DNA from: Alcaligenaceae bacterium
Lineage (GTDB): Bacteria; Pseudomonadota; Gammaproteobacteria; Burkholderiales; Burkholderiaceae_B
Assembly: GCA_947380655.1 (NCBI GenBank)
Contig: CANCRX010000118.1
Location: 1 to 8,673 of the forward strand
DNA length: 8,673 bases
Direction: 5' to 3'
Shown here piece by piece: positions 1 to 5,135 of the stretch. The notes beneath the pieces were generated by a model. That model made no database searches. It saw only the letters and a list, made by a program, of their open reading frames with translations, and had not been told where the DNA came from. The position numbers were made by a program, and so were the translations under genes. The first letter of the stretch is position 1, and every line of letters begins with the position of its first letter.

Positions 1-158
1 GCCAGTTCATAGGCGTTCAGGGTGTGGCCGCTAGCCAACGCGAGCGGCTCATTGAATTGCATGAATTGGGTATGCACCACACCCACCGAGCCCGCAGGCT
101 GGATATTGGCATGGTGGCCGGGCGAATTGGCGCCCAGAGATTCGGACGAAGCAGTCAT
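1..158 (-). CDS. metX: Homoserine O-acyltransferase (MetX), N-terminal fragment
   Basis: Only the first 52 codons are in the window; the gene runs off the left edge. MetX acylates the hydroxyl of L-homoserine, the entry step of methionine synthesis in the cytoplasm. The visible N-terminus has the family opening: a loose leader, then SVGVV, a stretch ending in FNEPLALASGHTLNAYEL, which in this family leads into the first strands of the alpha/beta-hydrolase fold. The catalytic Ser-Asp-His triad lies outside the window, so acetyl or succinyl specificity cannot be judged. The ATG at 158-156 has a good Shine-Dalgarno (AAGAAGG, minus strand, 170-164) six bases upstream. The SAM-II-like leader just upstream strongly supports the identity, since that RNA class controls metA/metX genes. 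Family assignment is from recall of N-terminal sequence, not an alignment. Confidence 0.8.
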   Translation of the reverse strand, partial: MTASSESLGANSPGHHANIQPAGSVGVVHTQFMQFNEPLALASGHTLNAYEL

Positions 159-163
159 ACAGA

Positions 164-220
164 CCTTCTTTAGCTGGATTTATGAGGCGCCCGCAAGCGG
201 ATCAGGCAAATCGGCGCCAA
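164..220 (-). promoter_or_regulatory. SAM-II (metA/SAM-alpha type) riboswitch in the metX leader
   Basis: Read on the minus strand, the leader has the parts of the SAM-II pseudoknot in order: 5' P1 arm GGCGCC (218-213), a loop opening GATTT (212-208), 3' P1 arm GGCGCC (191-186), then TCATAAAT (185-178), AGCTAAA (175-169) and the Shine-Dalgarno AAGAAGG (170-164). Known SAM-II RNAs have the same GATTT loop start, TGATAAAT and AGCTAAA just before the ribosome site. Loop bases CCT (206-204) can pair with AGG of the Shine-Dalgarno, as expected of a pseudoknot that hides the ribosome site when S-adenosylmethionine is bound. The inferred role is translational shut-off of metX at high SAM. No covariance search was run. 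Confidence 0.8.
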
Positions 221-251
221 CTGAAGCAAAAGTTTAACATTCCATCCCTGG

Positions 252-291
252 CTTGAGGAGACATTACTTGCGAGAACAAGACCACCTCAAG
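252..291. repeat. Nested inverted repeat upstream of metX
   Basis: CTTGAGG (252-258) is matched by CCTCAAG (285-291), and inside it CTTG (267-270) by CAAG (277-280). The two dyads share almost the same centre. The site lies between the SAM-II leader and the LuxR-type gene. It could be a regulator site, or a hairpin if it is transcribed in the metX leader. No function is known. Confidence 0.5.
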
Positions 292-294
292 ATT

Positions 295-309
295 ATCTAA
301 GCATTAGAT
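295..309. repeat. 15-bp palindrome ATCTAA-gca-TTAGAT
   Basis: A perfect 6-bp inverted repeat with a 3-bp spacer in the metX / LuxR-type intergenic region, directly before a tandem repeat. Its size and symmetry fit a dimeric helix-turn-helix operator. The binding protein is unknown; the neighbouring LuxR-type protein is one candidate by position only. Confidence 0.5.
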
Positions 310-310
310 T

Positions 311-330
311 TGTAAAACACTGTAAAACAC
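311..330 (+). repeat. Tandem 10-bp direct repeat TGTAAAACAC x2
   Basis: Two exact, adjacent copies of TGTAAAACAC at 311-320 and 321-330. A 10-bp period puts both on the same face of the helix, which fits cooperative protein binding. The repeat lies about 80 bp before the LuxR-type start codon. Confidence 0.6.
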
Positions 331-363
331 AGGGATTCTGCGAATTTCCAAATGCTCCATAAA

Positions 364-401
364 CCTGCACACTACAAGGCTTGATTCAGCTTGTGCACAG
401 G
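364..401. promoter_or_regulatory. Imperfect dyad over the ribosome site of the LuxR-type gene
   Basis: ACAAGGCT (374-381) faces AGCTTGT (388-394), complementary with one bulged G, around a 6-base loop. Outer CCTG (364-367) faces CAGG (398-401), which is part of the AGGAAA ribosome site (399-404). It may be a hairpin that masks the ribosome site or an autoregulatory operator. This is inferred from symmetry alone. Confidence 0.35.
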
Positions 402-412
402 AAAATTCATAC

Positions 413-691
413 ATGATAAAAACACCTCTATCCGGGCGAGAGCTGCAATGCCTGGAGTGGGTGTCGCTTGGCAAAACTAGCTGGGAAACTGCCTCTATTC
501 TTGGCCTGAGCGAACGCACCGTAAACTTTCACCTGCGCAATGCTTGCCGCAAACTCAATGTCTATGGCCGACAGGCCGCAGTTGTCAAAGCGGTACGCTC
601 TGGTTTACTCCACAAAGGGAGCATGGAATCAGGCGAAAACAGCGCGATCAACCCGGATTATTCGCCTATTTCAGAACCAGTGACCGCATAA
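413..691 (+). CDS. LuxR/GerE-type helix-turn-helix protein, HTH-only (LuxR solo)
   Basis: A 92-residue protein that is almost entirely a LuxR/GerE DNA-binding domain. Family residues are visible: LSGRELQCLEW (6-16), GKTSWETA (20-27), ILGLSERTVNFHLRNACRKL (29-48), with V50 and A55-V57 in the last helix. The GKTSWE-A and RTVNFHLRNA wording is that of the C-terminal domain of quorum-sensing LuxR proteins, but no autoinducer-binding or receiver domain precedes it. The frame upstream is closed by a TAA at 359-361, so this is not a simple 5' truncation within the window. The ATG at 413 has AGGAAA at 399-404. The C-terminal tail (about 68-92) is unconserved in look and overlaps the 3' end of the next, convergent gene. 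It is divergent from metX; control of metX or of itself is possible but unproven. Confidence 0.85.
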   Translation: MIKTPLSGRELQCLEWVSLGKTSWETASILGLSERTVNFHLRNACRKLNVYGRQAAVVKAVRSGLLHKGSMESGENSAINPDYSPISEPVTA

Positions 692-1172
692 ACTCGAGCG
701 CTTGCTCACGCGGCAAAACTTGTTTCGGTCCAGAAACAACCACCTGCATCAGCATGCCGCGGTGCACCAGTACGCGGGCCATCAAATAAGACGGCTGTTT
801 GGCAACGAGCATTTCCAGCTCAAAAACCTTGCCATCCAGTGCAGCCTGGGTCGGTGTTTGTCCACTGGAAGCAAATAGAGAGGTCAATAATGCGCGGGTA
901 AGCGACTGCTGTGCAGACTCGCTGAGCTTGTCAGGTAACTCAGCAAATCCAACTGCAAACACTGCGGGACCGACATTGGCAGCAGAAAGGGAAAACGCCA
1001 GATTGAGGCCATCAATCTGAATTTGCCGCTGCTCGGTTTGAACTTTTGCTGGGAAAGCCATGACCGCGCGATCCTGCGCAACACTCAACTCCCGCCAGTT
1101 GAATTCAGGGCTACACCCTAGCAACACTGCCAAAACGAGACCCGACAGCCAGAAACCCAAACGCTTTCCCAC
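666..1172 (-). CDS. Small outer-envelope lipoprotein of unknown function
   Basis: I do not recognise a named family. The protein starts with a lipoprotein signal: a KR n-region, a hydrophobic core (LGFWLSGLVLAV), then the lipobox LLGC, whose cysteine is residue 20 from the start chosen here. The mature part of about 150 residues is soluble-looking, with no further membrane segment. It is likely exported by Sec, lipidated and anchored facing the periplasm. Two GTG starts are possible: 1172, preceded by GGGG six bases upstream, and 1184, which lengthens the n-region by four residues but has no ribosome site. I chose 1172. The last 26 bp overlap the convergent LuxR-type gene. It is divergent from gshA across about 140 bp, and nothing ties it to either neighbour's function. 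Confidence 0.75.
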   Translation of the reverse strand: MGKRLGFWLSGLVLAVLLGCSPEFNWRELSVAQDRAVMAFPAKVQTEQRQIQIDGLNLAFSLSAANVGPAVFAVGFAELPDKLSESAQQSLTRALLTSLFASSGQTPTQAALDGKVFELEMLVAKQPSYLMARVLVHRGMLMQVVVSGPKQVLPREQALEFMRSLVLK

Positions 1173-1196
1173 CAGAAACCCCACAATTCATTACAG

Positions 1197-1214
1197 GACA
1201 ATCATCATATTGTC
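1197..1214. repeat. Inverted repeat GACAAT-catcat-ATTGTC
   Basis: A perfect 6-bp inverted repeat with a 6-bp spacer in the lipoprotein / gshA divergent region. Its size fits an operator serving one or both genes. No matching regulator is recognised. Confidence 0.4.
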
Positions 1215-1248
1215 GTTGAAATTAGTTACAACTGTATCCGCCCCCTGT

Positions 1249-1279
1249 TTTACACCGACCATCGCGCATACTTTAAAAT
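1249..1279 (+). promoter_or_regulatory. Possible gshA promoter
   Basis: TTTACA at 1249-1254 and TAAAAT at 1274-1279 resemble -35 and -10 boxes, with a 19-bp spacer that is longer than ideal. Transcription would begin near 1286, about 24 bases before the chosen gshA start. Weak call. Confidence 0.3.
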
Positions 1280-1309
1280 CGCTATGAATGATGAATGAAA
1301 GGATTCTCT

Positions 1310-2890
1310 GTGACTGACACGCTGTCCAAACGACTCGCACGCCTAAAGGCTCAACCAGAGGTACTGAGCAGCTCGCTTCGCGGCATCGAAAAAGAAGGCC
1401 TGCGTGTCAACCTGACGGGCCAATTATCCGAGCACCCCCACCCTCAGGCGCTCGGAGCTGCCCTCACGCATCCGCGGATTACGACCGATTACTCAGAATC
1501 CCTGCTTGAGCTGATCACGGGTACACACAACCGTGTCGATAGCCTGATTGCCGAAATCAACGAAATTCAACGCGTTGTCTCGATCACATTGCGTGACGAG
1601 CTGATGTGGAACCACTCCATGCCGGCACACTTGCCAGCAGAAAAAGACATCCCGATTGCCTGGTATGGCACCTCCAACACCGGCATGATTAAACACGTCT
1701 ATCGCCGCGGACTTGCCGAGCGCTATGGCAAAACCATGCAATGCATTGCAGGCCTGCACTACAACTTTTCGTTTGACGAGGCCCTCTGGGACATGCTCGA
1801 CAGGCCCGAGGCCAGCGCGCAAGATCGGAGATCTGCCGGATATATTGCACTGATTCGCAATTTCACCCGCTACAGCTGGCTACTGATGTACCTGTTTGGC
1901 GCCTCACCCGCGCTGTCGCGTGATTTTTTACGCGGAAATACCGGAAACCTGCTCACGCTAGATCCAGAGACGATGTATTTGCCCTACGCCACCAGCCTGC
2001 GCATGAGCGATCTGGGCTATCAAAACAAGGCGCAATCGGGTCTCAAGCCCTGCTACAACGATCTCAATACTTTTTTGCAGCGCATCTACGATGCCGTCAC
2101 GACACCGTGGCCCGCTTACGAAAAAATCGGTACCCACCGCGATGGCCAGTGGATCCAGCTCAATACCAACACGCTGCAAATTGAAAACGAGTTTTACTCC
2201 AGTATCCGTCCTAAACGGACAACGGGCCCCTGCGAACGCCCCATTACTGCTCTGGCCGACCGGGGCGTGCAATACATCGAAGTGCGTTGCCTGGACATTG
2301 ACCCGACCGAGCCCACAGGCATTTCAGCCCAGACGGCAAAGTTCGTCGATGCATTTTTATTGTTTTGCGCCCTGCAAGACAGTCCGGACTTTTCAGATAG
2401 CGGTTTTTGTCCGGAAAGCGCAGCGAATTTCTCGCTCGTGGTCAAACAAGGACGTGAGCCAGGGCTGACGCTTAAACAGCAAGGTCAAGACATCCGCTTA
2501 CAGGATTGGGCAGATCAGTTGCTTGACGGCATTTCGGCTTGTAGCGCGGTATTAACGGACAATCTGGGCGACGCATCCTATTTACAGGCACTCGATGCAC
2601 AACGTGAAAAAGTACGGGATCCTGACCTGACGCCTTCAGCCAAAGTTTTGCAGACCTTACAGTCGGAAAAGCTATCTTTCCATGACTATGCCTTGCAGTT
2701 GAGTGCACGCCATGCGGAATCACTTCGCACTATTGGACTAAGCACAGTTGAGGCTACGCAGGCCAAAAACCAGGCGGACACGTCGATTTTGGAACAAAAA
2801 CGCCTGGAATCAAGCGATACGGAGAGTTTTGACGACTATGTCGCGCGTTTTCATCAGGCACTGAAAGCACCCGTGATGATATCGAAGTGA
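1310..2890 (+). CDS. gshA: Glutamate-cysteine ligase (gamma-glutamylcysteine synthetase)
   Basis: GshA joins L-glutamate and L-cysteine with ATP to give gamma-glutamylcysteine, the rate-limiting first step of glutathione synthesis in the cytoplasm. The 526-residue length is close to the E. coli enzyme (518), and the sequence is clearly of that proteobacterial class. Marks include RGIEKEGLRVN (24-34), the ALGAALTHPRITTDYSE stretch with TTDYSESLLELIT (57-69), YGTSNTG followed by an RYG, and GLHYNFS, all lining the glutamate and ATP sites in this family. An in-frame ATG lies at 1295, but the AAAGGA Shine-Dalgarno (1298-1303) falls inside that extension and sits six bases before the GTG at 1310, so I take GTG as the start. 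It is convergent with the ATPase gene; only 30 bp separate the stops and no terminator is visible there. Confidence 0.96.
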   Translation: MTDTLSKRLARLKAQPEVLSSSLRGIEKEGLRVNLTGQLSEHPHPQALGAALTHPRITTDYSESLLELITGTHNRVDSLIAEINEIQRVVSITLRDELMWNHSMPAHLPAEKDIPIAWYGTSNTGMIKHVYRRGLAERYGKTMQCIAGLHYNFSFDEALWDMLDRPEASAQDRRSAGYIALIRNFTRYSWLLMYLFGASPALSRDFLRGNTGNLLTLDPETMYLPYATSLRMSDLGYQNKAQSGLKPCYNDLNTFLQRIYDAVTTPWPAYEKIGTHRDGQWIQLNTNTLQIENEFYSSIRPKRTTGPCERPITALADRGVQYIEVRCLDIDPTEPTGISAQTAKFVDAFLLFCALQDSPDFSDSGFCPESAANFSLVVKQGREPGLTLKQQGQDIRLQDWADQLLDGISACSAVLTDNLGDASYLQALDAQREKVRDPDLTPSAKVLQTLQSEKLSFHDYALQLSARHAESLRTIGLSTVEATQAKNQADTSILEQKRLESSDTESFDDYVARFHQALKAPVMISK

Positions 2891-2920
2891 ACACCATCTT
2901 ATTATTTTTCGATCGCTTGG

Positions 2921-4111
2921 CTACACAATGACTTGGCCGACCAGTTCAGTAATTAGCGTTTGCATGTTCATGACTTCAACGTTGTCTTTCATGCGGTAGA
3001 TTTGCTCAACTGGTGCGACTAAGATTTTGCGCTGTGCGTTGATGTCAATGGCGGCTTGATGAAATCCTCTAGATACCGTCGGCGCAGAGGAGAGTTTTAT
3101 TTCGATGACCCAGATTGGGCCATGGCGAAAGCTAATCACTAAGTCAGCTTCGGCCCCTTGGGCCGTCCTGTAGAAACTGTAGTCATGACTGGGAGCTGCT
3201 GAGATGATCTGTTCGATGACAAAGCCCTCCCAACTGAGACCGGCCACCGGGTGTGATAAAACGCATTCATAATTTGTTAACCCTAACAAAGCATGTACCA
3301 ACCCGCTATCACGCACATACACTTTAGGCGATTTGACCAGACGCTTTCCGACATTGCCATGCCAAGGTGTTAAACGTCTGACTAGCATCAGATCACATAA
3401 GATATCAACGTAACGGTGCACGAGCTGGCCGCTAATCGCCAAAGCGGTGGCAAGTTGCGAATAATTCAGCAAACTGCCTTGCAAGTGTGAAAGCATAGTC
3501 CATAGACGTCGCAAGCTAGTTGCAGGGATGCGTGGGCCTAACGCGGGGATGTCTCGTTCAAGATAGGTGGCGATGAATGCTTCGCGCCACCGGAAACTTT
3601 CACTATCACTTTTCGCCAACAAGGATAACGGAAACCCACCCCTGACCCATATCATGTGAGTGGGTTGGGCAATGGGTTCCGTTGATGCCATAACCTCCCG
3701 CGCCTGAAGAGGTGAGAGCTCCACCTGAACCATGCGACCTGCGAGGCTTTCACTAGACTGCTGTAGCAGCACACCTGTTGCTGAGCCAAGCAAAAGAAAT
3801 TGCCCCGAAGGTTCGCCAGCTCTGATGCGAATATCAATGATTGCTCTGAGCACGGCAAAAATCTCAGGTAGGCGTTGCACCTCATCCAAAATCACGAGCC
3901 TATTTTGGTGGTTAAGCAAAAACGATTCGGGGTCATCAAGCTGACGTTGCGCCGAGGGCAGCTCAAGATCCATGTAAAGCGAGTCTGAGTGAGCCAGTGC
4001 TTCGTTAAGTGCGAGAGTGGTCTTGCCTACCTGACGAGGTCCAAGTAGAACAACCGCAGGAAACTGCTCTAAGCGTTCGTGCAGTAAGGGTTCAATCGAT
4101 CTTTTATACAT
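2921..4111 (-). CDS. AAA-type ATPase with C-terminal DUF4143 domain
   Basis: A 396-residue protein of the widespread ATPase-DUF4143 family, usually accessory and of unclear role. The N-terminal P-loop ATPase shows Walker A GPRQVGKTT (24-32), Walker B LVILDE (72-77) and a sensor-like strand FLLLGSATG (about 105-113). A middle helical part with a winged-helix look follows, including LLNYSQLATALAISGQLVHRYVDIL. The C-terminal DUF4143 part carries GAEADLV (319-325) and WVIEIKLS (334-341), an E-D...ExK pattern like the PD-(D/E)XK nuclease fold. Whether it cuts DNA is unknown. The N-terminus MYKR-I begins as this family normally does, so the ATG at 4111-4109 is favoured despite the lack of a Shine-Dalgarno. 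The AT-rich upstream region, and a place between core genes gshA and tRNA-Arg, suggest acquisition by transfer. Confidence 0.9.
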   Translation of the reverse strand: MYKRSIEPLLHERLEQFPAVVLLGPRQVGKTTLALNEALAHSDSLYMDLELPSAQRQLDDPESFLLNHQNRLVILDEVQRLPEIFAVLRAIIDIRIRAGEPSGQFLLLGSATGVLLQQSSESLAGRMVQVELSPLQAREVMASTEPIAQPTHMIWVRGGFPLSLLAKSDSESFRWREAFIATYLERDIPALGPRIPATSLRRLWTMLSHLQGSLLNYSQLATALAISGQLVHRYVDILCDLMLVRRLTPWHGNVGKRLVKSPKVYVRDSGLVHALLGLTNYECVLSHPVAGLSWEGFVIEQIISAAPSHDYSFYRTAQGAEADLVISFRHGPIWVIEIKLSSAPTVSRGFHQAAIDINAQRKILVAPVEQIYRMKDNVEVMNMQTLITELVGQVIV

Positions 4112-4148
4112 CCATGTATTTTAATATATTTAAATTAAAAATACATGG
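4112..4148. promoter_or_regulatory. 11-bp inverted repeat over the putative ATPase promoter
   Basis: CCATGTATTTT (4112-4122) and AAAATACATGG (4138-4148) form a perfect inverted repeat immediately before the ATPase start codon. On the minus strand TAAAAT (4123-4118) looks like a -10 box only six bases before the ATG, and the far arm falls where a -35 would be. A second dyad, ATACAT-cc-ATGTAT (4106-4119), spans the start codon itself, giving three ATACAT units. The arrangement suggests an operator and possible leaderless translation. Confidence 0.5.
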
Positions 4149-4219
4149 TTAAATATAATTTAGTTTCTCGGATATTGGCGATCGTGTTTGGGCGGTTTTA
4201 AGTGATTATCAACAAACAT

Positions 4220-4251
4220 CCCAAAGTCTGGCTTGGTGTCCAACTTTTGGG
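4220..4251 (-). terminator. Weak hairpin, possible tRNA-Arg terminator
   Basis: Read on the minus strand, CCCAAAAGT can pair with ACTTTGGG (one bulged A, 15-base loop), followed by a T-rich but interrupted run near 4219-4210. It lies 40 bases past the tRNA 3' end and could stop its transcript. The stem is weak and the same sequence also resembles an insertion-sequence end. Confidence 0.25.
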
Positions 4252-4261
4252 GTGAAGTTTA
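4237..4261. mobile_element. Possible solo insertion-sequence end (remnant)
   Basis: The stretch from TGTCCAACTTTTGGGG to TGAAGTTTA resembles, from recall, the terminal inverted repeats of some IS3-family elements. No transposase and no second end are seen in the window, so at best it is a relic between the ATPase gene and the tRNA. Confidence 0.25.
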
Positions 4262-4291
4262 GTCATGGGGCAATGCCGAAATAACTTGCTT

Positions 4292-4366
4292 TGGTGCGTC
4301 CGACAGGAATCGAACCTGTATCGAGAGCTTCGGAAACTCTAATTCTATCCATTGAACTACGGGCGC
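4292..4366 (-). tRNA. tRNA-Arg (anticodon CCG), CCA encoded
   Basis: The minus strand folds as a 75-base tRNA ending in genome-encoded CCA. The parts are: acceptor arm GCGCCCG; D-stem GTTC/GAAT; anticodon stem AGAGT/GCTCT with loop TTCCGAA, giving anticodon CCG, which reads the arginine codon CGG; T-stem ACAGG/CCTGT with loop TTCGATT; discriminator A. The acceptor 3' strand CGGACGC leaves a C4-A69 mismatch (positions 4363 and 4299) where tRNA-Arg(CCG) normally has C-G. All other stems pair. The gene is single and has its own promoter; I see no second copy of its 3' end in the window that would mark an integration site. Confidence 0.95.
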
Positions 4367-4376
4367 CAAGCCTTGA

Positions 4377-4382
4377 ATTATA
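4377..4382 (-). promoter_or_regulatory. -10 box of the tRNA-Arg gene
   Basis: The minus strand reads TATAAT at 4382-4377, which puts the transcript start near 4370 and only a few bases of leader before the tRNA. No convincing -35 is seen, which is tolerable for strong stable-RNA promoters. Confidence 0.65.
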
Positions 4383-4445
4383 GCGGGAGAGTGAAACTTG
4401 TGGCCTTTCGCCCAAAGAACCCCCACCTACATCGTCTTATGCCGC

Positions 4446-4451
4446 TATAAT
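4446..4451 (+). promoter_or_regulatory. -10 box of the cytochrome c5 gene
   Basis: A perfect TATAAT preceded by CCGC, about 48 bp before the chosen start codon. The -35 region is not clear. It faces the tRNA -10 box, and together with the CCGC they form a perfect 10-bp inverted repeat. Confidence 0.6.
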
Positions 4452-4498
4452 CCCTCGGTTTGTAAGAAAAACCGTCAACAGACTCGCAGGATTTGGTC

Positions 4499-5047
4499 AT
4501 GAGCAATACACAGCAACATCAAGAAGCACATACTGAAGAGCACCACTCACCGATTAAGACGCCCAAACAGCTGATCGTCACGATCGTGCTGTCGTTTGTT
4601 GTGCCGATCCTGATCATCATCCTTCTGGTGAATCTGGTCGCAGCAGGCAACCAGGTTGGTGCCGGCTCCGATACGCTCGGGCCCGAGGCAACTGCCAAGC
4701 GCATTGCGCCAGTTGCACAACTCGAGCTCGTTGACGCGAGCGGTCCTAAAGTATTCAAGACCGGCGAGCAAGTCTACAAAGCTGTTTGCGCTGGTTGCCA
4801 TGCAGCAGGCGTAGCAGGTGCTCCAAAATTTGGGGATGCAGCGAGCTGGTCCGTAGCAGTTAAGACGGGTTTAAACACCATGGTCACCAACGCAATCAAG
4901 GGTAAAAACGCCATGCCTGCCAAAGGCGGCAACCCAGCTCTGGATGACTTTGAAATTACCCGCGCAGTGGTTTACATGGCCAACAACTCAGGTGCCAAGT
5001 TCGACGAGCCTGCAGAACCTGCTCCCGCTGCGGCGCCAGCAAAATAA
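4499..5047 (+). CDS. Membrane-anchored cytochrome c5-family protein
   Basis: A class I c-type cytochrome that carries electrons in the periplasm, tethered to the inner membrane. The 182 residues hold a His-rich N-terminal tail (HH at 15-16), an uncleaved-looking membrane segment (about 25-47, LIVTIVLSFVVPILIIILLVNLV), a linker, one heme site CAGCH (97-101), the axial methionine region GKNAMP (M139), and an acidic, Ala/Pro-rich C-terminal tail. The layout CxxCH, then AMPAKGG, then a final helix DFEITRAVVYM is that of the c5 family, which passes electrons to terminal oxidases or reductases. The partner cannot be told from the context. A TTG at 4493 is in frame, but ATG 4499 has CAGGA (4487-4491) at seven bases and is preferred. 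It has its own promoter and a strong terminator, so it is probably monocistronic. Confidence 0.92.
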   Translation: MSNTQQHQEAHTEEHHSPIKTPKQLIVTIVLSFVVPILIIILLVNLVAAGNQVGAGSDTLGPEATAKRIAPVAQLELVDASGPKVFKTGEQVYKAVCAGCHAAGVAGAPKFGDAASWSVAVKTGLNTMVTNAIKGKNAMPAKGGNPALDDFEITRAVVYMANNSGAKFDEPAEPAPAAAPAK

Positions 5048-5080
5048 ATCCTGATATATGAGGGCCTTAATCGGCTCTTG

Positions 5081-5123
5081 AAAAAAAACCGTCGACTGCT
5101 TACAAGCAGTCGCCGGTTTTTTT
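5081..5123. terminator. Bidirectional rho-independent terminator
   Basis: The stem CGACTGCT (5093-5100) / AGCAGTCG (5105-5112) has a 4-base loop, extended past one mismatch by CCG/CGG, and is flanked by eight A (5081-5088) and seven T (5117-5123). The A and T runs make it work on both strands. It serves cytochrome c5 on the plus strand and the convergent dehydrogenase on the minus strand. Confidence 0.93.
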
Positions 5124-5135
5124 ATACAGAACGGG

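Noticed and set aside
304..519. Minus-strand open frame of 71 codons over the LuxR-type start
   Set aside because: It has no recognisable domain, overlaps the operator cluster and a well-supported LuxR/GerE gene, and shows no ribosome site.
1295..1309. ATG at 1295 as the gshA start
   Set aside because: The AAAGGA ribosome site would lie inside the coding part; it fits the GTG at 1310 at ideal spacing.
1493..1822. Long minus-strand open frames inside gshA (also 1958-2272)
   Set aside because: They are frame shadows of a strongly conserved gene, with no family resemblance.
2891..2920. Integration (att) site: a copy of the tRNA-Arg 3' end on the far side of the ATPase gene
   Set aside because: No match to the tRNA 3' sequence is seen between the gshA and ATPase stops, and there is no integrase in the window.
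4493..4498. TTG at 4493 as the cytochrome c5 start
   Set aside because: The ATG at 4499 has a correctly spaced CAGGA, and the TTG would put that site too close.
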